Below are positions 23,202 to 37,412 of a stretch of DNA of 64,000 bases, in pieces. A model generated the notes under the pieces. The model had not been told where the DNA came from. It made no database searches and saw nothing but the letters and a program-made list of their open reading frames with translations. The stretch is taken from NCBI GenBank assembly GCA_903813345.2, contig CAIIXF020000169.1, positions 44,614 through 108,613 of the forward strand, written 5' to 3'. Made by a program: the position numbers and the translations under genes. The DNA is from Owenia fusiformis (lineage: Eukaryota; Annelida; Polychaeta; Sabellida; Oweniidae). Within the stretch, counting starts at the first letter, position 1. Every line of letters begins with the position of its first letter.

Positions 23202-23540
23202 CCCTATATAATGGCCAAGGGATAATCCCAATATCCTGACTATAGGATAATATGTTTATCCCATACCAATCTTGGTCATCTGGTTCACATTGTTAAATCG
23301 TGGAAATATTTTAGAATATTCATGTCCAGTTTTGTTTTCTTGGCCGTGGGCGGATTTTCATGTTCTCTCAAATAATCCCATATTTATTTTCTCGAATTTT
23401 TTATTGATAAAGTGGATGCTCTCTCCCTTTTTTAACTATCAAACAGACCCTGATTGTCTGTGTTTTCTCCATTGCCGTTTACAGTCATTCCGCGAACGTT
23501 ACAAATTATGAACAAATATGCAAGCGGCGATTATGACGTA

Positions 23541-23567
23541 GCGGGCAGATATACTACATCTGCCCGC
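23541..23567. repeat. 10-bp-stem hairpin, GCGGGCAGAT (left arm)
   Basis: GCGGGCAGAT, seven-base spacer, ATCTGCCCGC. It is unusually GC-rich for the region and lies 170 bp from the palindrome axis. The mirror copy is 23907-23933. Confidence 0.75.
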
Positions 23568-23730
23568 TTGAAGCGGGACGTAAAGCTTTATCCCATGGTT
23601 GCAAGGAGGATATAGATCGAATATCACATGATGATATATTTGATATGTGGATCAAGATATCATATTTTAGCAAACAATTTACGAACCATCGAATATCACT
23701 TTTAAACTATCGAATATCACATCTTAAATA

Positions 23731-23742
23731 GAGGATATCCTC
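23731..23742. other. Symmetry axis of the giant palindrome
   Basis: The axis falls between 23736 and 23737 inside GAGGATATCCTC. Immediately on both sides lie copies of the decamer CGAATATCAC (about 23617, 23688 and 23708 on the left, mirrored on the right). There is no unpaired loop, so the two arms are directly joined. Confidence 0.95.
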
Positions 23743-23906
23743 TATTTAAGATGTGATATTCGATAGTTTAAAAGTGATATTCGATGGTTCGTAAATTGTT
23801 TGCTAAAATATGATATCTTGATCCACATATCAAATATATCATCATGTGATATTCGATCTATATCCTCCTTGCAACCATGGGATAAAGCTTTACGTCCCGC
23901 TTCAAG

Positions 23907-23933
23907 CGGGCAGATGTAGTATATCTGCCCGCT
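23907..23933. repeat. 10-bp-stem hairpin (right arm copy)
   Basis: Mirror of 23541-23567, same sequence inverted about the axis. Confidence 0.75.
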
Positions 23934-24271
23934 ACGTCATAATCGCCGCTTGCATATTTGTTCATAATTTGTAACGTTCGCGGAATGACTGTAAACGGCA
24001 ATGGAGAAAACACAGACAATCAGGGTCTGTTTGATAGTTAAAAAAGGGAGAGAGCATCCACTTTATCAATAAAAAATTCGAGAAAATAAATATGGGATTA
24101 TTTGAGAGAACATGAAAATCCGCCCACGGCCAAGAAAACAAAACTGGACATGAATATTCTAAAATATTTCCACGATTTAACAATGTGAACCAGATGACCA
24201 AGATTGGTATGGGATAAACATATTATCCTATAGTCAGGATATTGGGATTATCCCTTGGCCATTATATAGGG

Positions 24272-24405
24272 GTTATGCAATTGGAGGTTTTGGATACAGG
24301 GAATATCCCGAGAGATATACAATATTTCTTCCCGAGGGACCAAGGGAAGACATATTATGTATCCCTCGGGATATTCCCTGTATCCAAAACCTCCAAGTGC
24401 ATAAC
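24272..24405. mobile_element. 134-bp palindromic MITE (right arm copy)
   Basis: Mirror of 23068-23201; identical on the opposite strand. Confidence 0.85.
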
Positions 24406-25501
24406 TGTTGTATATAGTTTAGCATGATATGTACTTCTTTCTGTAACTGGAATACGATTCTAATATACAAGCAGCACATACGTATTCCCGGGGAACCATA
24501 AATATTTTGTGTAGTGTGTGGACATTTTTCTTTTCATTTCTCTAAAATCAGATTATTCTCATAAAATTCATACAAAGTTGGGCCTAAGCCTCTATTTTCG
24601 TATTCTGCATGTTAAGATATTTATAATGTAAAACCTAAGAGATAAATTCAATGTCTTCAGTTGAGAATAAGTATAAGGTAAATGTGTGAATTCTGCTTGT
24701 TGTTGCACTATTTTTATAATAAACAAGGTTCGATACGCAACACTGAATAGACTGCAGTCATAGCTTAGTTGTAAAGAAAACAAAAGAAGTTGGGACGTGG
24801 TCATGCTTGAATACGATTTTAAATATATCGCCGTTTACATTTGTTGAAATCGGCCTGTATTAATTTCAACAGGTGATCGGTGTACAAGGGCATATATTTG
24901 AGTTATTGGTTTAACGATAAGTATGACCTATGAGTGGGTAACGTTTTACAAATGCATGAAACAAATACTCCAATGGCCTAATCTCAATTTTCCTGCATAA
25001 ACTATTACATTGAAATGATGGTCATTTGCTCTCTAACTTCCACACCGCATACGTAACTTCGTAACAATTCAATAAGCCAAGACAGGACCGCTATAATCGC
25101 TACATGCCAGTGACTCAGTCAGTTGTTGAACATATGCAAATATGGTCAGGTTATAAATATAAGTACAATTTAAGTCCATGATATTTTCACATATTGAACA
25201 TAACACTCAGTTCACAAAGAGATGTATACAAATCTAATCCACAAGTAGAAATGATTGTTTCATGCTGTTTATGCATTGTGTATAAACTGTAATCCAAAAC
25301 ATGAATAAAGTGGGCAAGAGGTGGTTGTATGATGGCCCATAAAATCACATTATGTAACACCGGCACCCTGGTTCAATATAGTGCAGTGGCCCATGTTTGA
25401 TATACGTACATCAAAACTCATGTTTTTTCAAGGAAAGAAGCTAGATTAGTGATATATTGAAAAATCAAACTACTATACCCCAATACTGTAGCCCGTATTT
25501 C

Positions 25502-25702
25502 TTTAAAAGGAATACAGGCTACAGTGAAGTTGCAAATGGAGGACCTTTGTTTATTTCCATAGTTCTGGAGGAATACTAGATTTTACATTGTATAGATTCA
25601 TCGAGCAGTTTGCAACGCACTATCACCAGAAAAGTCCTATGGAAAAGGACAAAGAATACCCGCTCTATTTGCAACTTAACTGTACCCTGTATTCTTTTTA
25701 AA
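25502..25702. mobile_element. 201-bp MITE (right arm copy)
   Basis: Mirror of 21771-21971. Confidence 0.8.
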
Positions 25703-26522
25703 TGTGTTCACGTGGTAGGGTAGTGTGATACTCCCTCTGCCTATGCCTACATCGTTCAATCTTTTTTTCATAGTATAACGCCTTATTAATACAACAGTTA
25801 TTGAGTTGTTAAGAAAACATACTAACAAACAAACCACCGAGTTTAGAGTAAGACATATACATGTATTGTTCTATTATCAAATCATATATTGTGTCCCAAT
25901 TCTAAAACGTTAACAGTTTATGGTGTACAATAAAACTATTACTATTAACCACTTTAATATATTTAGACATAAAATATCAAGTTACTCATCAGCCAACAAA
26001 TCTCAAAATATCGAAAAATGAAAAATACGAGGTACTTGTTCACTCAAATCTAGGAGTCAATTGGTAATGTGTACCTATAGATAGTTCTCAAAGTAAATGA
26101 GCAAAAGCGTAACATTTGTATGTAGCATGCTTCATAAAACACTAAACTTAGCCCAAAAAGTAAGCGTGCATTTTGTTCCTGGCACTGATTGGTTAATAAG
26201 TGAATACAATTCGTTGAATGCACGATGCACTCAAAAGATTAGCAGCTGGGAAAGGCTATTGAACAAAAAGTACGCTTTCGTACTCAAAAAAGGATTACCC
26301 TTTTACAACTTTGACAACTTTGAAGCATGAACTTCGGAAGATCTAACGAAATGTACTTACTGTTACCCTGTGGATCCCAGGGTTTTGATATGTTCTACAA
26401 AGTCATGCAAAGACAGACCATATATGCACTAAAAATATCTGTGACACTTGTATGATATGTATTCCACTTTGAACCACCATCTATTTCAATATTGTGAAAA
26501 TATATATTTCCCAAATTATGAA

Positions 26523-26948
26523 ATAAAGGAGCTTGTATTCGCGAATGCCGCTAACGCCTGTCGGCTACCGGATAAACCTACTTTACTATTTTATGGGCAA
26601 TTCATTAAAATATCAATGGAATATTGTCAGGTTCTTTTCATATTTAAATGAGTCGCCCATAGAATGGTAGGTTAATCCGGAAGCTGAAATCTTCCATTCC
26701 CAAATCATAGTCTTAGCTTGTATTCGCAAATGCAACTAACGCCTGTCGGCTACCGGATTAACCTATTATTTTACTGGAAACTCATGTCAATACGAATAGT
26801 ACCTGCCACTATTCCATTCATATTTAAATGACTTGGTCATATTATACTGGGTTAATCAGGTAGCCGGAAGGCGTTAGTTGCATTCGCGAATATAAGGTTA
26901 GCTTGTATTCAATAATGCAAGAAACGCCTGTCGGCTACCGGATTAAAC
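26523..26948. repeat. CCGGTAGCCGACAGGCG palindromic modules (right arm copy)
   Basis: Mirror of 20525-20950, three inverted module copies with the same spacing. Confidence 0.8.
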
Positions 26949-28386
26949 TACCTCTGGAGACATCGGGATTTTAAAGCGGCGTGCAAAGCGTAATCGGGTA
27001 CACCCCAGTTCTCCGAAACCCAGTTGTCCGAAACCCATTACTCCGAAAAATAAAGTCATAATTTACCAGAGAAAGCGGGGGGCGTAGCTTACTTAAACTT
27101 ACGTCAGTTTCATGCCATGTATTTGGCCAAATTAATGGCATGGACGCATTCTGTTATTCATAGATCTCTCTCTCACTTTGAATTGCATCCATTGCATGGC
27201 GTTACCAGAATGGCAGGAACGGGAGATTTATTTTACATTGTGATTCTAAAAAAAGGTTATTAAAACACAATATATATTACGGAACAGTTTATCTTATCTT
27301 CTTCAATCTCTTTTATATAGGCAAAATAAAATGAAACATTTTGAAACAGATAAAATAATTTATCGCATAGAACTTTAAGAATAAAACAGTATACAAATTA
27401 CGTTGTCGAAATATTTCGTCGCATTTAATTTCTTAGTCTCGGTCTCTTATCAAATCGTAAAAGAATAAAACATTCTATACTTAATCACTTGGGATTTATG
27501 TTTCGGCATTCGTTTCAGGCATTTGTTTTTTATGTTCTTCTCCTGAAATGTATCTGTTTGACAATAATCAGAGAAAGTGCGTATACGTATAAATATGCCA
27601 CGCAAACAAACGGGTGTGACTTCAATTTCTTGTCTGTCTGAGGACGTATTGGGAACGAGGTAGAATTAAAGAATTCTTATGAACGAGTCATGCAAGATAC
27701 TAGAACTAGTAAAGTAATGTAAATGGATAAGTTAATTTCTGATGGATCTGGATATAATATATTTCAAAACTTTGTAAACACTAGATAACTTCATTTAGGC
27801 AGATATAGTATCTTGATATATTTGGCTATCATGCGTTTAAAATACGTTCCTAAAACTATGAAGACGTTAGGTGAAAAATATTGCTATTGTACGTTCGAAA
27901 AGTATTTGGTTGTATTTTGTAGTTTTTCAGGTTACCCATGAACTTTCGTGGGCTAATTAACGTCTTGACTTAGCATATTTAGCCTAATTTTGCAATGATG
28001 TCAACGTGATTCAAATGTTATGCTGTCGTGATTCGCAGAGGTTGCGACAAGATTCGTTTTACAACAGATGTAACTATGAGAACATGAAAGCTCATAATCC
28101 TGATTATGCAACCTTATACAATCGTTATCTTTGGGACAAGAGCCCAAAAACAAGGTACTCGTGAACGAGAGTTGAATTTGCTCCGTGAACGATAGGATAC
28201 GCTGTTCCCCACCAACAAAATACAGACATATGCTTCAGTGTCCTCAACGCAGATTGTAGAGAACAAGAGAAAAAATGAAATATACTTTGCCATAACAGAA
28301 TACTGTTAAAGTATTGTTTATTAAGTTTATTAAGTTTCACAAATAACTTTTAAATGCCTTCTTTACCGTCAACGGACACTCAAATA

Positions 28387-28443
28387 AATACACAATACAA
28401 TGCAATGCAATGTAATACAACGCATTACAATACAACTAAATTA
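28387..28443. repeat. Simple five-base repeat (right arm copy)
   Basis: Mirror of 19030-19086. Confidence 0.7.
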
Positions 28444-28462
28444 GAGTATTTGTGCATAGCAT

Positions 28463-28673
28463 TTTCCCCTTTTGTTTGAAGGATATTTTAAGAATAATTC
28501 CAGCGTTCGTACACACCTGGAAATGTCAGGGTTTTGATTTAATTTTCCAAGTGCCTGAAATGTCAGAGAATTTTAAAATAAGGTCAAAAAGGGCCAAAGA
28601 GTCCGGGAATTTTGAAACTGTAGACATGTCATGGAAATGTCAGGGAAATTTGTATCAGTGTTGAAAAAATGAT
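28463..28673 (+). repeat. CCTGACATTTCC dispersed repeat (right arm copy)
   Basis: Mirror of 18800-19010. Confidence 0.45.
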
Positions 28674-28960
28674 GTTCCAGAAAATAAATTTTAGGACTAT
28701 GACAGGATCTCAATGAAATCCAAAATGTAACATTTAGTTGATTCCACACGGGGCGTGTACATTGTCTAACATATATCTAAAAGGTTTACACTGTCTTGAT
28801 TAATGAACTTCTTAGATCTAGTCGCGCTTCAGAAGTGGAAATCCTTCAATTATCAGAGGTTAATGTTTCTAAAACTGTATTGAAATAAACGTACGTCTTG
28901 TTTTCAAACCTACACCTTGCTCCTTTCTGTCGTATTAATAAAGCAAAAATAACATATCAC

Positions 28961-29020
28961 GGTGGGATACGAACCACTCGCCTGGGATTTGGTTATTCAC
29001 TAACACCATAGGCGTTCACC
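28961..29020 (-). other. tRNA-like unit (right arm copy)
   Basis: Mirror of 18453-18512. Confidence 0.4.
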
Positions 29021-29126
29021 TATTCTGGATACAACTGACGAGTTGTATCTAAGTGGAGTCAAAAGCGAAGATCATTCTAAATTGACGCTCGGTATAAATA
29101 TATGATACTTTTATCATCTCACACAG

Positions 29127-29195
29127 GTGAACGTTAGCCTCATGGCTAGCGTGTTTAGCTTCCACTCTCTAGGTTAGTCGATCGAAACCCGTTCA
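29127..29195 (+). other. tRNA-like unit (right arm copy)
   Basis: Mirror of 18278-18346. Confidence 0.4.
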
Positions 29196-29247
29196 TGGCG
29201 AACTTTTTGATTTGCTTGCTGTCAACTTATAATAAGTAGGGCAAAAT

Positions 29248-29466
29248 CCAGAAAAAGTAGATCAAAAATACTCCAATGGAGTATAAAATTGTCACCAGGA
29301 TTCCGAAATTAGACGAATGTTAACTCGTTAAATCTCGGTAGATGAAGTAGGTCAGAAAATCCGGATTAATCCGAACAAGGTTCGGGAATCTTCGTAATAA
29401 GAAGTAGATTAAAAATACTCCCAATGGAGTATAAAATTGTCCCCAATATTCCGAAATACGACGAAT
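29248..29466 (-). repeat. 147-bp tandem duplication (right arm copy)
   Basis: Mirror of 18007-18225. Confidence 0.75.
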
Positions 29467-31323
29467 CGAATCGGCAAACTTCGGTAAAATAATGAAGTGC
29501 ATAAAAACCGAAATGATCCGATGAACGTTCGGATAAAATCGTGAACAGGTGTCAGGGGTTTCCCCTCATCTTTCCCCACATTGTTCTAAAAGCCTTATAT
29601 GGATTTATCACGTAACATTCAAAATGACGTTCCTATATGGTTCTATGGGTTCGAACACGTGACCAAATATACCAAATAAAAATTTTACCTTGACCACTGG
29701 ATGGGATTTCATAAAAAATATCCAAGAAAACCTATCCTCGTGATCCTTAAATCACTTAAATTCGATCATTTTATTTTCACCCCTTGATGGAATTTTATGA
29801 AAGAAGTCATGAAAACACATCATCATGTAAGGGTTTTCACCTAAATTAGCTCGTTTTATCTTGAGCCTTCAATTGAATTTCTTGAAGAAATATTTTATGA
29901 AAAAATATCATCATGTTATGATTTGTATTTAAATAAGACCGTTTCATCTAAATACTTGGATAATATTTCATAAAAAATGCACTTTAAAATTTTTCAGAAT
30001 TTGCCTTAATTTATCAATGTAATGAAAGTATAAGATTAACTCTCAAATAGCGTTCTATTTTAACCTTTTTATTGAAATCAATACAGGACTCGCTCTCTAA
30101 ATATCCAATAAAAATTCAACCCTTGGATGTGATTTCGTTGGAAAAAAAATATGTCAAGTCCAGAATCAAATGATTTGTCCAGAACCTCTTAAGATCCTGT
30201 TTGTATGTTTTCCAGTTTTAATTATGTTGTTTGTTATTGGTCCTAATATGATTATAGGGACCACCAATATGTATGTGACAGTTTTGAAGTTCAAAAAACG
30301 GGTAAAATTGATTAAAGTAAATTGTATATGATAATCAGAGCCGGTGTAATAGATCTAAGTGTCCCCAGTGGCCAGTGTCCGTGGGACAGTTAACCCTGGG
30401 GATGCTTGTCCGTCGGACAGTTAACTCCAAGTTGTAAGGGTCCCCCTTGAAGTTTTGAATGTCCCCTTGGGGACACTAAAAACCACCATCATTCGAAAGC
30501 TAGTTTTTAGTGCCCCCCCCCCTTTATTTATGTATTAACTAATAATGCGTTTATCATTAATAATCATCGAGCACTACTCTGTCACGTTAAATATAGACCA
30601 AATATAACACAATTCACAAAATGTATGTATATTATTGCTTTTATTTGCATAGACATCAAGTGAGCCTACATTAACCTTAATGACTCTGCATCACTGTCCT
30701 CTACTACTAATGAACATAGGTCACATTTTATCGCGTATATGTACTCCTAAATACAAGGGTCGTTCGAATAGTTTTGATGGTCTTAAAAAATGTTTGGTCA
30801 ATTTGAAGCAAGTTGAAATTTAGTCTTGAAAAATTTCGAAATTTGCCCTTTTTCAGTTTTTGAGGTCTAATTTCTCAGAACTGTCGCACAATTTTAATGG
30901 ATAGTCAATTGCTTATATGTGCAGAACCTTTAGTGGAATATATATTCTGACTTTCATCAAAAAATATTGATTTGTAATCATCAACTTTGATAAACTAAGA
31001 AAATACAGTTTGTGATTTAGTTTGATGACCTTGACATTTGACCTTGCAAAGAAGTGGTATCGATATGATGAACTTTTTGAACACGCGTTTCTCTTAAACC
31101 AGTCATCAAAACATTCTGAAAATTTTACACATCGTCCATTTAATGGTCATCTTTTGGATGGTAACATTATAATTTGAATTATATATATAGACTTTTCTCT
31201 ATATTGTTTTAGAAAAACACATCAGGCACTTTTTTCGTTCTTGGTATCATATATTCGGAATGAAATGAAATATCTATCCGAACCTCAATGGAACAAAACG
31301 ACATATAAACACAACGTGTTTAG

Positions 31324-31945
31324 TGTTACGCGGTATATGGCATACATTCATGGTTGCGCGGTATTTGTGATACGGGTGAATATGTCATACTCCCCTGCGG
31401 TATATGGCATATTTCGCAGGTGAGTATGCGATATTCCGCAGTGAATATGCGATACATTGATTTCAGTGAATACCCGATACTCACCTGCGGAATATGTCAT
31501 ACTAATTTGCGGAATATGCCATATACCGCAGGCGAATATGACATATACCGCAGGTGAAAACGTGATACAGAAAGCCTTGATTTGATTGGTTGCGAGAATC
31601 GACTCTAAATGTAAAACTACGCTGGATAGTTAGTGCGTCGAGTACTAATATATGAATCCTGGATTGATTGAGTAAGTTTATTACGTGAGATTGGTGACTG
31701 ATACTTCTGCTAAGTTAATATATTCGATACACAGTACTGTTGATTCAGTAATCATTATAATAATTTATTAAGTTTAACTTGTTCGTTCAATCGATGCAAT
31801 TGACAATTGCGTACTTCCGTATCACGTTCTCATTGGTTAGTGTGTATGCCATATACCGCAGGTGAATCTGTCATACACCGCAAGTGAATATGCCATATTC
31901 GTTGCGGAATATGACATATTTTTGTATCGTGTTTACCGCGTAACA
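31324..31945. mobile_element. 622-bp TGTTACGCGGTA element (right arm copy)
   Basis: Mirror of 15528-16149, with the same inverted ends and the same 5-bp target duplication (TTTAG on this strand). Confidence 0.88.
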
Positions 31946-33023
31946 TTTAGGTCTCTCAATATTGCAATTGTACAAAGGAAACTTTGGTTGATTTTAAATA
32001 AGTATCTTGTTAATGAAATGAAAGGTTTATCTTAATTTTTATCTATTTTAGGGGTTTTGTTTTAAGTCTTTGGATACTTTTTGTTAAATCAACCAAATTT
32101 TTCTTTGTATAACTATAATATTGAGAGGTCTAAGAAAATGTTGTTTATGCTATTTTGTTCCAACAAGGTTCGGAAAGACATTTTATTTCATCCTCAAGAA
32201 TTCGTAAAAAGGAACAAAAAACAATTACATAAAAAAAGTTAACAGAAACAGTTATATAAAATATATATACATTATTTTTGCAATAAATTGTTGCCAATCA
32301 GTCAACATTACATAAAGGACCGTGTTTTTACAGAATGTTTCCTATAAATGGTTTAAGAGAAAAACATTGTTGAATTCAGTTCACCATATCGATACTTATC
32401 CTTTGATAAGACATCAGTGGGTCTTTTTGTGATTAAATAAACCTAAATTTGAACCCAGAAGGTCAAAAGGAAGGTCAGATTTGAGTTCCCGGGGACTTGT
32501 AGATGATTTTTAAAAATAAATTGGTCAATTTGAAGCAATATGACCAATTTTTTTTACGTCAATTATCTCAAAAACGGTAAAATTCAACGCAAACATATAG
32601 TAAGCAATTTGTAGGGAATGCTTATCTAGTTACATTTTAATTCATTGCAAGAAATAATCATGAAATATGAAGACGAAATCTGAGAAACTTAAAAAAAACT
32701 CTGATTTGACCTAGATTTGGCCTTTGACCTTGACCTAGATAAAAATTCCTTCCCTGCCAAGTGCAGCTCGGGTCCTTAGTAGAAGCATATAAAAGTTATC
32801 TCAGACCTAGCTAGAAGTAGGAGAAAAGTGGTTAGGAGGAATAAATAAAAAAATAAATAAAGAATATCTATAAAAACTGGTGGTATCCTTTGAAAATGAA
32901 AAAATGGGCACCAATTATAATAGGCTACAATATAGAATACTACAATCTATTGAGACAATATAACATACAATACGATATAAACGGCGCAGACGGTTAATAT
33001 GTTTCACATGATATATCAATGCA

Positions 33024-33103
33024 GGATTCGAACCTGGAACCTAATAAATACAAACACAATTAATAAATACACATTATGCCAACGCTCATACCATTACGCC
33101 ACA
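33024..33103 (-). other. tRNA-promoter-like unit (right arm copy)
   Basis: Mirror of 14369-14448 within foldback copy 2. Confidence 0.65.
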
Positions 33104-34472
33104 GTGGGAGAGATGCCGATATCCGATTTCGACTACACTATAACTTGGATCCTAGTAACTACAAGTATTAAATCCTATCAACGGGGGACATTACAATCTG
33201 TTACTGGTGTGACAGATCTGAGAGTCTCCCCAGTTATAACTGTCTCCCCATTTTACCCTTGTTAATATAGGAAATAAAACCTGGTTTTCAATGTCCTCCA
33301 ATGGACAGCCAACCCTAGGGATCGGGGTCCTACGAACAAATCTTGCAAGAATCTGAGCACGAATTCATCATGAAAATACAAATATTTTATCAGATAAATA
33401 TCCATGAGAGTTTAGTGGATGCCGGGGCATCGATCGGATAACCAAAGGTGAGAAGATTTCAACAATAAACGTTGAAACGATCGCTGAACTTGTAGGCTGA
33501 GATTCAATCACCAATCGACGACAACATGACCCGCTACATTGGACTAGCTCTTCGTGCATTTTCATCGCGAAATCAGTTTTTAATCAACATTGAATCGCAT
33601 GATTTAATTTATATTAATGACTCTTACCTTTCGAAGTACATTTAATTACATAATATATTGTAACTCTAAAGAAACACTCGATCAGATCATTAAAAGAGAA
33701 CCCCCGATAAGGAGAGCTTTTTAGAAGGACATTGCTTTTTTATTCTGGAAGTGATCATCATGAAAATTTGACACCTTCTTAGAAATGAGGTGAATTTTGA
33801 CATCCTGAAATATTATATTTCAATGATTAAAACTTCCGTTTCTAGAACGTTTTTTGTAAAGCGATGAAATTCAATGTTCTATTTTGACCGTTACTTTTCG
33901 ATAAAGCACAATAAGTTTCCTTCAACTGTACATGCGAAATAAAATATGTCTTGGCTAGATTGTGAAGCAAAGTCTTATTTTCGTAAAGCAATTGAGGGGC
34001 GCAGTACTAGAAGTATGTTTAAAGAATTTTCTAAGAAGTTGTTCCACTTTGCTCCTCATTCTCATTAGAAGAGTCTCGGAATTTCATACCAGTCATAGAT
34101 AGAGGGCGTTTCACAGATCAAATAAGTTCATCTTTGGATAAAACTTGGTCATTTTTGAAAATCATTCAGATGACCAAAATTAGATGTCTCTCCTGGACAA
34201 TCAGTAATGATTATCCTGTGCTATTTTGGTTTCAGGTACATAACAGCTGGATATAGAACTGATGTCCTAGAGGAGTGGGACACATATATCTCCCGCTGTA
34301 TATTCCCTGGAAATGATTTTTGTTCAATGTAGAAATAGTTAAACTGTCCGAATATCTTGCTATAGAATGAATGCAGCAGACGTAGAATATTTCATGGTCA
34401 AATGTTTATGAATTTTTCGAAAATAATGAAAATGATAACACTGAAATCTTCATTTATGATACCGCATGCACG

Positions 34473-34551
34473 TTTTTGAATATGGGGTATACCCCTCGGA
34501 AAATATGATATCCTTTATCATATTTCGCGAGGGATATACCCCATATACAAA
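34473..34551. repeat. Palindromic MITE-like hairpin (right arm copy)
   Basis: Mirror of 12921-12999. Confidence 0.7.
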
Positions 34552-34603
34552 ACCTCCCATGACATAACCCATATGCATTGTGGTTAAAAAATAAATAATG
34601 ATT

Positions 34604-34683
34604 GTCAGCGTCGGGATTTGAACACGAACCTTTCAGACAAATTAATGGGAAGGCAAATTCCAACGCGCTATCAAATGCGCCAA
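34604..34683 (-). other. tRNA-like head (right arm copy)
   Basis: Mirror of 12789-12868. Confidence 0.5.
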
Positions 34684-35283
34684 ACGATCATTGCATTATA
34701 ACAAGAGTCTTAAACTATTTACATTTGAATTAGCTACACGATTGAAAAGCGTATGAAGTCTACATTTTTAAAATCAAAGAATTCGAGCGTTCCTAGTTCA
34801 ACCTCAAGACTGTTGAATTATTAGAGTAGATAGTCCAGGGTGTAAAGCAAAACTAGATCGTTCTCAAATCTAGTAGAAACATATAGTTATTCAATACATA
34901 CAAACATCCATTGGAAGTTGTATCTTTCTTCTTTGAAAAAGTATATTTCAAGATTAATTTATTTATTTTGATATATTTATTTGCCAAAACTTAACGTTGG
35001 CACATGTTTTATTATCCAATGCGTCGACATGCATTGTATAAAATATGAATGAAATAAAAAATCATAAATAAGTTCTTGAAAACAACGTTACATACAAATA
35101 ATCATAATCATGAATTTCTGGGCTGGTACAATTTGGTTAAAAAGCGTTAAAACGCGTTTCAAATAATATAAAATAGTCTTGCCCCATCGTGAGATATCAC
35201 GGCTTTCTCTCAGTGTCCTTCTATAACCATTCTTGTGCATAGCAGAGATGGTCTGAGTATCAGAATGGTCTTGCCCCAGTATC

Positions 35284-35750
35284 ACTGGGGATCCGCTCGA
35301 TTACGCTGATGAACGTTTCGGTAACATAATGTCGGAACCTCGAAGGAACGATTTCTCTTTTTTCCTTATTCCACGCGTTGTAGGCAAAATTCCCATGATA
35401 TTTTTATAAAAAACGCGCGTCAGTATCATATGTTTAAAAAAAATGTACATGTTTGCGAACAGATACTTAGTTCAGAGGACAACAGAACCATGATTCAATA
35501 CCTCATTTAAGTTACTTAAACGGGATGGGTTAGATATGCAGATCCGTTTACGTAACTTAAGTGGGGTTTTAAATCGACGATTCTGAAGTCTTCTGAACTA
35601 ATTGTTCGCAAAGGTGTACATTTTCTTAAAGACACACATTTTTTATAATTTTGGGAATTTTGCCTACAACGCGTGGAATAAGGAAAAAAGAGAAATCGAC
35701 CTTCGAGGTTGCGATATTTTGTTGCAAGCGTAATCGAGCGGATCACCAGT
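35284..35750. mobile_element. ACTGGTGATCCGCTCG foldback MITE (right arm copy)
   Basis: Mirror of 11722-12188. Confidence 0.85.
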
Positions 35751-36044
35751 CATATGAAAAAATCTCATCGCGAGCATTAATGTCAAGTCCTCAGTTAGAT
35801 TAATAGAAATAGAACGTTGAGAACATTAAACGCATCGTTGAGAAATCAAACATATATACTTCAATAATAATTGACGATTTATAAATAACATTGCAATCAA
35901 ATGTAGATTATAACTTACATGATGTATAGTCATACAACGATTTCCATAAATCAAAAGAATAGATAAGATAACCTATACTTTGGCTTGAGGCGCGTATGAT
36001 GCTTATCATACATATTGTAGAAAGTGGTATTCGAAGTCATCCTT

Positions 36045-36057
36045 GGGGGGGGGGGGG
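36045..36057 (+). repeat. G13 homopolymer (right arm copy, one base longer)
   Basis: Mirror of the C12 run at 11416-11427; the extra base is an arm difference. Confidence 0.9.
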
Positions 36058-36352
36058 TATCTCACATATGTACACGTGGTTCTGATAAGACAGACGAATG
36101 AGCCAAGTAGCCTCCTTGATAGAAAATGGTTGATGAAGCAACGAACTCCCAACCAATCGACCATACTTTGACTAATAGCGAGAACCTTGACTCCAAGACG
36201 AACATTTTGGTTGTGGAACATTTAAATCTAAAATATCTCAAGTGCTCTACTGTTGAATGCATGTTAGCATACATGTATATATAAGAAAAAACTATGAGGT
36301 TTGTTTTGAACACTAGGAGCAGACGTTCATATCGTATTAACATTTTTGAATC

Positions 36353-36451
36353 TTAGCTAGCTTTCGCGAATTCAACCACCAGCCGCTGTCGGATCAACCT
36401 CCTATTGTATGACTCATTTGACATATTCAAATGAGTCGAAATAGTTTGTTA
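36353..36451. mobile_element. ACTCATTTAAATA / CCGACAGGCG MITE fragment (right arm copy)
   Basis: Mirror of 11022-11120. Confidence 0.55.
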
Positions 36452-36707
36452 CGCCGTCAACTGATAGGTAGCATTTTACTGTGACATGCTAGTGCTAGGT
36501 AAAATATGGATTCAAATAAATATTAGGAAAGAGGGTTAGCATATGATAACTTGATCAGAGAATTTAAAAAAGAATATTCATTTTACATATAAATCAGAAA
36601 AGCCATTTTTTCGGGATGTTAGAATTCACGTTTTAAGTTAACCTGTTCATGATGGTGCAGAATTATGGTTCACCAAGTAATGGTTGTAACATACGTCGTA
36701 TTTATTT

Positions 36708-36818
36708 GTCAGATGCAGTGTAAAGGTAACAGATATTCTGTATTAAAACTCGACTTCGTCTCGTTCCATTACGGAATTTCTCGAGCAGAATATATCCTGT
36801 ATTGCACTTCAAATCATA
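36708..36818. mobile_element. Small palindromic MITE-like unit (right arm copy)
   Basis: Mirror of 10655-10765. Confidence 0.45.
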
Positions 36819-37164
36819 TAATAACTTATAGTATTTGTACTTATTACTAAAAGTTAACACAGTTACTTGTAAAGTAGGCTCTCTGATATTAGATAATTTA
36901 TTGATGATACTTCAGGTTTCATCGACGAACATAACTATTTTACAACATACGCATTCCCATTTAGTGGTACCAACTACATGATGCTATGTTATTTATGAGT
37001 CATGGGATGCACAATGTGAAATGCAAATTCAGAATTGCATAAATATGTTTCAAAAAGTACAGGTATTATGAAGCGTATCGCATCGTTATGTACTGCAATA
37101 ATGCCTGGGTCACATTTGCTCCGGTGTAACAGATTTAAGTGTCCCCCGGTGGTCAGTGTCCTTG

Positions 37165-37223
37165 GGACAGCCAACCCTAGGGATCGGGGTCCGTAGGACC
37201 CCGATCCCTAGGGTTGGCTGTCC
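37165..37223. repeat. Perfect 28-bp-stem hairpin (right arm copy)
   Basis: Mirror of 10250-10308; loop reads GTA here. Confidence 0.9.
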
Positions 37224-37412
37224 ATTGGAGGACATTGAAAACCAGGTTTTTTATCAACAAGGGTAAAATGGGGAGACAGTTATAACTGGGGAGACTCTCA
37301 GATCTGTCACACCAGTAACAGATTGTAATGTCCCCCGTTGATAGGATTTAATACTTGTAGTTACTAGGATCCAAGTTATAGTGTAGTCGAAATCGGATAT
37401 CGGCATCTCTCC

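Larger units (their letters stand above)
30345..33334 (+). mobile_element. Foldback element copy 2 (right arm copy)
   Basis: Mirror of 14138-17128. One arm difference lies inside it: seven A near 32850 against eight T near 14621. Confidence 0.8.
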
